DNA of 64,000 nt, from NCBI GenBank assembly GCA_030490835.1, contig CM059971.1, positions 48,408,012 to 48,472,011 on the forward strand, given 5' to 3'. This document shows, piece after piece, positions 57,870 to 64,000 of this stretch. Within the stretch, counting starts at the first letter, position 1; each line of letters starts with the position of its first letter. The notes under the pieces are model-generated. The model had not been told where the DNA came from and did no database searches. It was given only the letters and a program-made list of their open reading frames with translations. This DNA is from Annona cherimola (lineage: Eukaryota; Streptophyta; Magnoliopsida; Magnoliales; Annonaceae). A program made the translations under genes and the position numbers.

Positions 57870-59360
57870 AGCCCCGAGTGCGGACTGCAATGACTCATCC
57901 AACATCCTAGCCACCACCCACCTCCTCATCTAGACCTCTCCTGACGGATGTTTGGCTCGCTAACCTGGAGAACTTAATGGCAGCCCCATCTTGATTTTTA
58001 CAACAATCTAATCGGGCAATGGAGGCACACTTTAGGAGGCTCATGGAGGATCGACATAACTGCTCTACCACCATTCCCGTCGACACCTCGAGAGTTTCGA
58101 GCCTATTTTGACTATCCTTCACATCAGACTGAAATAGAGGGAGAGCACGAGGAGGATTCCTCTTCATCAGACACCTAGGGGAGTTACCTGTCTTTATCTG
58201 CTTTATTTTGTTCTTTTACTTATCATCTCATACCATGATCGGTTAGATTTATTTAATTTTATGCATTGAGGACAATGCATCCTCAAGTTTGGGAGTGTAT
58301 AATTCCTTTTAGTATGCTTGCATGCATTTAATTAGGTAATTATGTATATATGTGTGTTAGATTACATGATATGTCAAATTCTGCCTGTGAAAATTATTTT
58401 GTCACAATCTATTTTGATGAAAAATTTGTAATGTTTAGGAAAACTTTAACTTGAAATCAATTTCATGAAAATTTGAATTTTATGCCAACGATTATGTGTT
58501 AAGCGAGTTTTCAAGTGACATGTTAATGATTTGAGTGATTTTGATAGTAGATTGTCATAGTTCAATTTCATGCTCCATTCAACTGAAATGATAAAGACTA
58601 ATTTGAGTGTTTTGTAACCATGCGCTTTGAGAAAATTGATTGTCTCAGTAATGCATAACATTTTTTACTCCTTTCATGGGACTTAAAATGGGTTAACATG
58701 CATGTTTTAGTACCCCTACTAGTTTGTTAACGTAATAATAAACAGGGGTGACTAACCTAAGCTGAGTAATCGGGACTTGATATCAACAACTATCAAGGTT
58801 CGCGTAAAAAGACAAAGGAAAGTCATAGTAATAATGCTTCTTAAAAGAAAATTTTGCCCAGATATCCTGAAATATGATGAGGGGGGCCAAAAAAATAAAA
58901 AATAAAAAAATCTCCAGATACCTTGAAATATGGTGAGGAGAGTCAAGCGATAAGTTTGGGGGAATGAATGTGCAGTTTTGTTAAAATGAGGTCACCTGAA
59001 TTAGGTGAATTGAGGCTATGTTCTTTGAGATGGTATATGTTCTTAGAATTGGTTCACCTATTTTATGTTACTTGTCTTAATTAGTCTTTTGATCAGGGAG
59101 ACGATTAGCAGGATTAAACTATCACTTTTAACTATTAGCACTTTCATTTACATGTAACTTGATCTGGGTACGTGAATGCATGTCTTGGTCTGGTTGAGCT
59201 GTGAAGATTTTTTATGAACTATTTCAAGTTAAGGTTATCCTCTTCCTTGTTGAGTTGAGAAATGCGATTGTTGGGCGAATAATTGGAATCAGGCTTAAGT
59301 TATCATAATCCACTTGCATACATTCTGTTTTCATGTGTTGTTCGAGGACTAGCAACATTT
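57870..59360 (+). other. G 3' untranslated region
   Basis: The first 300 bases hold broken third-ORF tail; the rest is AT-rich. GAGGACAATGCATCCTCAAG and AGTTTGGGAGTG near 58268-58300 resemble an extra polypurine region. Repeated CCAGATAYCYTGAAATATG lies at about 58858-58938. No gene is recognised. Confidence 0.6.
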
Positions 59361-59373
59361 AAGTTCGGGGGTG
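59361..59373 (+). other. G polypurine tract
   Basis: AAGTTCGGGGGTG directly before the 3' LTR. The form is usual for Athila/Tat elements, with one pyrimidine interruption. Confidence 0.7.
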
Positions 59374-62300
59374 TGACAACTCATAAAAATGCGAGTTATC
59401 ATGGCTCATTTCAAACTAGTTTTGAATGTTAGTCTAAGCGAATTTGGTAAATTTGTACTCAATTAGATTAATTTTCATTCATTTTGCATTTCATGCACAA
59501 TATTGAAATTTCAGGCATTTTCAGTGTAAATCTAGGCAAATTTTGTGGTTTTTGATTTTTCATATTATCATCTTATCATTTATAAGTACATTGATTTGTT
59601 TTAGGTTGTTTGTAGAAAAAGAAAGGGTGCTAACTACTATGGAAAATGATGGGATGAAGAAGGGAGCTAACAGTGTAAAACAAGGCCTCCAACAGTATCT
59701 AAGGACACTGGCGCCTCGGCGTTGACTTCTGGCACCTAAGCGCCACTTCACCACCTTAGAAGAATTCTCTAGAAACCCTCAAGTCCGAAAGCTTCCAGAG
59801 AGTCAACGACTAGGTGTCGACCCCTGCACGTGTGAGTTTAAGCAAGTGTTTCGTGCTAGGTTGAAGGGAGGTATAAATATAACACTTAGTGTGGAACCCC
59901 GATCTTTGAGACGTGTACAAAACCCTAGGGTTGTAAACCCTAGGTAATATATTTGAGAAATGTATATTGATGGATATGAAATATATGAAAATGAAGGTTA
60001 AAATAATTATGCAGGAAATTCGGATGAATAGTGCACGTGAATAGTGAAATGTGAATAGTAAACGTGGGATTAAGAAAATATGTTAAATTAATCACTTTGG
60101 ATTAATTTAATCATAAAAGACGAAAAAGGAAGCTTCCCACTACAGGACAAAAATGTTTTTTGGATTAAAATATGAATTTTCGGATTTTTAATTGATTTTT
60201 GAAGAAAATGAAGAAAAATTCATATCTTGCAATCCGGACATCGGATCAAGATGAAATTTTTTATGGGTGGCCAAGATATGATGATGGATATGATGAATGG
60301 TCCAAGATTAATCAAGGATAATGAATTAAGGGTCAAGATTAAATGTCATTTGAAAAGGGAAAAAGTAACTTTACTTTTTCATTAATGGCATTTGACTTTG
60401 ATTAATTTTAATTAAATAAAATTAATGCAAAGCCTGCAATTGCTGCTGGAGCATGGACTTTTGGGGCACGATCCAATGGCCCATGATCATCCTTATCAAA
60501 GATCAATGGCTAGAATTAATTTAGCCTAAATTAATTAATTTTAAAAAATAAAAAATAGGCAAAAATAGGGCTGCCATAGGGGGGCTGGAGCAGGCCTAGG
60601 GTGGGCTGCACAAGGCTCCATGCACCTTTTGGAAATTAGAAAAAAATACATTTATAATTTAATACCTTGAGCAAGAGGGGGTAAATTTCAAATTCATGAA
60701 AAATCAAGCCCTATAAATAGGGGCCAAGGAGTGAACGTCCAAGGCACTCCCAAGCTTGAGCAAGAGCTCATTTTCCACCCCCAAATTCGTTTTAAGAGAG
60801 AAAGAGGAGGTTAGAGAGAGAAATGGCAAGTTGGAGGAGAGATTTTCTACTTCAGGTAAAGGGATTCTTCCCAAATTTCTTTTGGATGTTAAGTAGGGTA
60901 AAATCATGCTTAGATAATTCCTAAGCATGAGAAAATAAGTAAAGTTATAATGCTTAATTGGAATCATACCGAAACATCAAAAATTTGGAGCAAAGATAGA
61001 GCATTCGGGGAAATCATGTATGATATGTGGAAATAATGCTCCAAATTTGATAAATGATGATTTGGGATGTATGATTATGATAAATATGATGTTGGAATAA
61101 TGATATATTAATTTCATGATTTTTGGAATTAAGGATTATGCTTAAGTGAATTTATGATGATTTTTAGTAGATGGAAAAAATGATTTTTTTCGTCGAGTAA
61201 ATGATGATAAAATCAAAATGTATGAAATGTCCTATGATATACTAGGCATAAGGTATGTCATGGTATTTTTTATTTTTGGAAAAAAATATCAATTTTTGGA
61301 ACCCATAAACAGTAACCACGTCTCTGTGAACAGTAACATCGGATGAACAGTACGTGAACAGTAATTGCTACAGTGACATGAACAGTAATTATGAACAGTA
61401 ACAACGTGATTTGGGGAAAAAATTGAGATTTATTTTTATATTTTATGAAGATATATGGATGAAATTTTTAAAGGATTTATGGATAAAAATCCATATAAAT
61501 GAGTAATGACTAAGTATCTTTATACGATTAACCTCTATGGGAATGAGGTAATGAAATGTTATAAAGCAAGCATGGAAAGTAAACATAGAATGGATGGATA
61601 AAATATCTATTTTCCTTGTATAGGAAAAAAAAGGAAAGGAAAAGGTGGAGGACATGGACTGAGGAGGTAAGCAAGCAAACCCTTTTGAAAATATGTTTTA
61701 TTTTCAAGTGTTTATGAAATGTGTTTAAGGGTGGCCATTCCTATAATGTTTTGAAATGATAAATGTTTATGAGTTTTTATGAAAATTCATGCCGGCATAT
61801 TGATATCATGTGATGTTCATGGACATGTGCACATGTATGATGTATAAGGAAGAGGCTTTGGTGGAGGTAGAAAGTGGATCAGAGGGTCCCCCTTCACTAT
61901 TGCCGAGTCGTATGGGCTGTGTGCCGACGGCGTCCTCCCCAGAGGTGGAGGCAAAGGAATGTTACGTGTGAATGAATGCATTGCATTTTCATACATGAAT
62001 TGAAAATGAAAGCATGGATTTGAAATGATATTTTTTTAAGGGATGATGCAAATAATTCTCTACATGAGAATGACAAGTCACCTGGTGTAAGAGGTATATA
62101 ATGCCGGGAAAATCAAAAGTCATGCATGTAGGAACCATGTAGGCGTCAAGAGGAAGAGAGGTTCCTCTTGATGAGGCCAAGTCGGAGACAGCCGGCGCAT
62201 TGGACCATGTTATGTGAGATGTTCCCTGAGCTAGCGTACCCGCACACGAAGGTTTATGTCAGGAGTGGAAAGGAAGCATTTGCACATCCAATGTTTATGA

Positions 62301-63906
62301 AAAGGTTTCTATTCCATTGATAGTTGATCACTTGCTAAGTGTCTCCTATCGAATGGAGAGAAATGCATTTACGAATGATTTACATGAATAGTTTATGAAA
62401 GGTTTCGAAATATGGTTTACGAAACGGTTTCTATTCTGTTGGTAGTTGATCACTTGGTAAGTGTCTTCTATCGAATGGAGAGGAATGCATTTAAAATGAA
62501 AAATACTTGCTTATTGAGTTTCGACTCATGTTTTGTTTTCCCAACCTCAGACAGGTGTAGGGAAAGCCAAGAAATGAAGGACATGTGTTGCTAAAGGAAA
62601 AGAGGAATCTACAAAGGTTAGTAGATTTTTGTATAAATAGATTCCCTAATGGGATATGATGAAAAAGGACATAGGTTGTATGAAATTGTGAAGTTATAAA
62701 TAATATGAGAAGTTGATGATTTATGATGTTATGGATAAGTCCATTATGAATGATGATGAGTATATGTTTATATGATGAAAGAAAAAGAAATGAAAAAAAA
62801 ATTGGACGAGATCCAATTAAGAACCCGCCGCGTGATCAGGGCAACAATCCTGATTCACACTTACCAATCGACAAGATCTTGGAGTAAGGACTATGTGGAC
62901 GCCTCGGTTCGGGGCGCCACACTTAGAGTTTCCAAAAAAGGAGAGGAGAACTCGTGGGAGTAGCCAAGAAGGAGAAAGGAAAGCATTCCCAAGCCAAGAG
63001 CAACTCGAAGTGAAGATTCAACTTCATTTGGTGGAAATCAGCAAGTGTTACCTTCTCTTCCTTGTTCTCTATATATTTTTCCTTTTCTCCCTTGTTGGGA
63101 TGTACTTAAACTCAATTTCAATGATATTTAAATTCATATTCATGAGCTAAACTTCAAAAGATGGGATGTTGAGATGATTTGACTCTTAAACTATGTTATT
63201 TTGGTTCTTGATGATTTAAATATGAGTATTTAATTGCTCTATACTTGTGTTGTATGGATGTTACCTTTGCATATGGTGTTTAATATTTTTTACAAGCCTA
63301 ATTACCTTGTAAGATGATTTAGTTGCTAGATTCATATTTGGAAAAGCGAATCTGGGCAAGGTTCATGTGTAAGGCATAGGTTTCTCACTTGGATAAGGAG
63401 GAATGTTGAAATGGATAGGAATGTACCATTAAACCCTATGTAATCATGAACAAGTTATGTGTAAATCGATCTCATCACATTCGCTTGCATGGGAACATAC
63501 CAATTAGGTGTTGAGTGATCATCTTTATTTGCGTTGGAAAATATATATAAAGATTTATGAACTTGGATTAGTAAATCCCTACACAACTGAGTAAATAGGA
63601 GCCAAATTGATATAATTTAGAGTCAAGGATTCCCAACTATCCCATCTACTAATCCAACCCTACAAATCCCTATCAAAATTCTGCTCCTCCACTAGTCTTT
63701 ATCTCATTCCCTTTATTTTCAGTGCACATTTATTTAACAATCACTTAAAAATCTCTATTCATCAAAGGCAATTGAAGTATTAAAACATAATTAGTTTAGA
63801 CCAAATTCCTCATGGTAACGATACACTACTCATTCTATATTACTTGATCGACGCATATACTTGCGTGAAAATGGATATTTTAATTAGATATACACGCAGC
63901 TCATCA
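59374..63906 (+). repeat. G 3' LTR, interrupted by T5
   Basis: Begins with the 28-base palindrome TGACAACTCAT...GAGTTATCA and ends ACACGCAGCTCATCA. It is homologous to the solo LTR 16693-18346. Without T5 and its duplication it is about 1.5 kb. It contains GGCGCCTCGGCG-type palindromes at 59709-59750. Confidence 0.85.
59890..62921 (+). mobile_element. T5: solo LTR of family T in G 3' LTR
   Basis: 3032 bp from TGTGGAACC to GGGGCGCCACA, flanked by CTTAG at 59885-59889 and 62922-62926. Dyads at 62326-62343 and 62448-62465, a cluster of GAACAGTA repeats at about 61306-61400, and a GC-rich terminal hairpin at about 62894-62921. No coding sequence recognised. Confidence 0.93.
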
Positions 63907-64000
63907 CCCATACATCACTTAGACCTGCATCTCTGTTATCCCATTCCTCACATTCCTCCCAAACATCCCAGGCTCTAGTTAGACCTTTGGTGCCCACAAC
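63907..64000. other. Flank of element G
   Basis: Ninety-four bases outside the G LTR. Nothing recognisable; the start of G is outside the window, so its target duplication cannot be tested. Confidence 0.5.

Overview
This window is plant nuclear DNA made almost entirely of nested LTR retrotransposons. No host gene, tRNA, rRNA, CRISPR array or bacterial operon was recognised. The elements are plant-type: Ty1/copia of the Sirevirus (SIRE/Maximus) lineage, Ty3/gypsy of the Athila/Tat type, and a family of very long LTRs. Their density suggests a repeat-rich, probably pericentromeric, region of a flowering plant; the species cannot be told from this sequence.

Layout. (1) 1-10293: Sirevirus SirA, plus strand, 5' LTR cut by the window edge. 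It has an intact gag, a pol broken only by nonsense codons, an intact third ORF and a complete 3' LTR. (2) 10294-15040: remainder of long LTR T1, into which SirA inserted. (3) 15041-15434: a pol piece of gypsy element G, the oldest host layer. (4) 15435-49492: T2, a minus-strand insertion in G pol with target duplication CAAAA. It consists of two LTRs joined directly, with no internal region. Its left LTR carries a solo LTR of the G family (16693-18346), a gag-only Sirevirus SirD (18717-23018) and a recombinant Sirevirus composite, LTR-SirB-LTR-SirC-LTR (23294-44278). SirB gag is itself split by solo LTR T3 (32459-35103). (5) 49493-63906: the rest of G, comprising RT, RNase H, integrase, a third ORF and the 3' LTR. 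It is split by solo LTRs T4 (52123-55569) and T5 (59890-62921). (6) 63907-64000: G's flank.

Target duplications give the order. G came first, then T1, T2, T4 and T5 into G. The G-family solo LTR, SirD, SirB and SirC then entered T2, T3 entered SirB, and SirA entered T1. SirA LTRs differ at about 7 of 1282 compared sites, so it is recent.

Points worth a second look: LTR-type palindrome clusters repeated ahead of the third ORF in both the copia and the gypsy element; a possible intron joining gag to pol in SirA and SirC; the SirB-SirC fusion with loss of about 0.9 kb of host LTR; and conserved dyads across the T LTRs.
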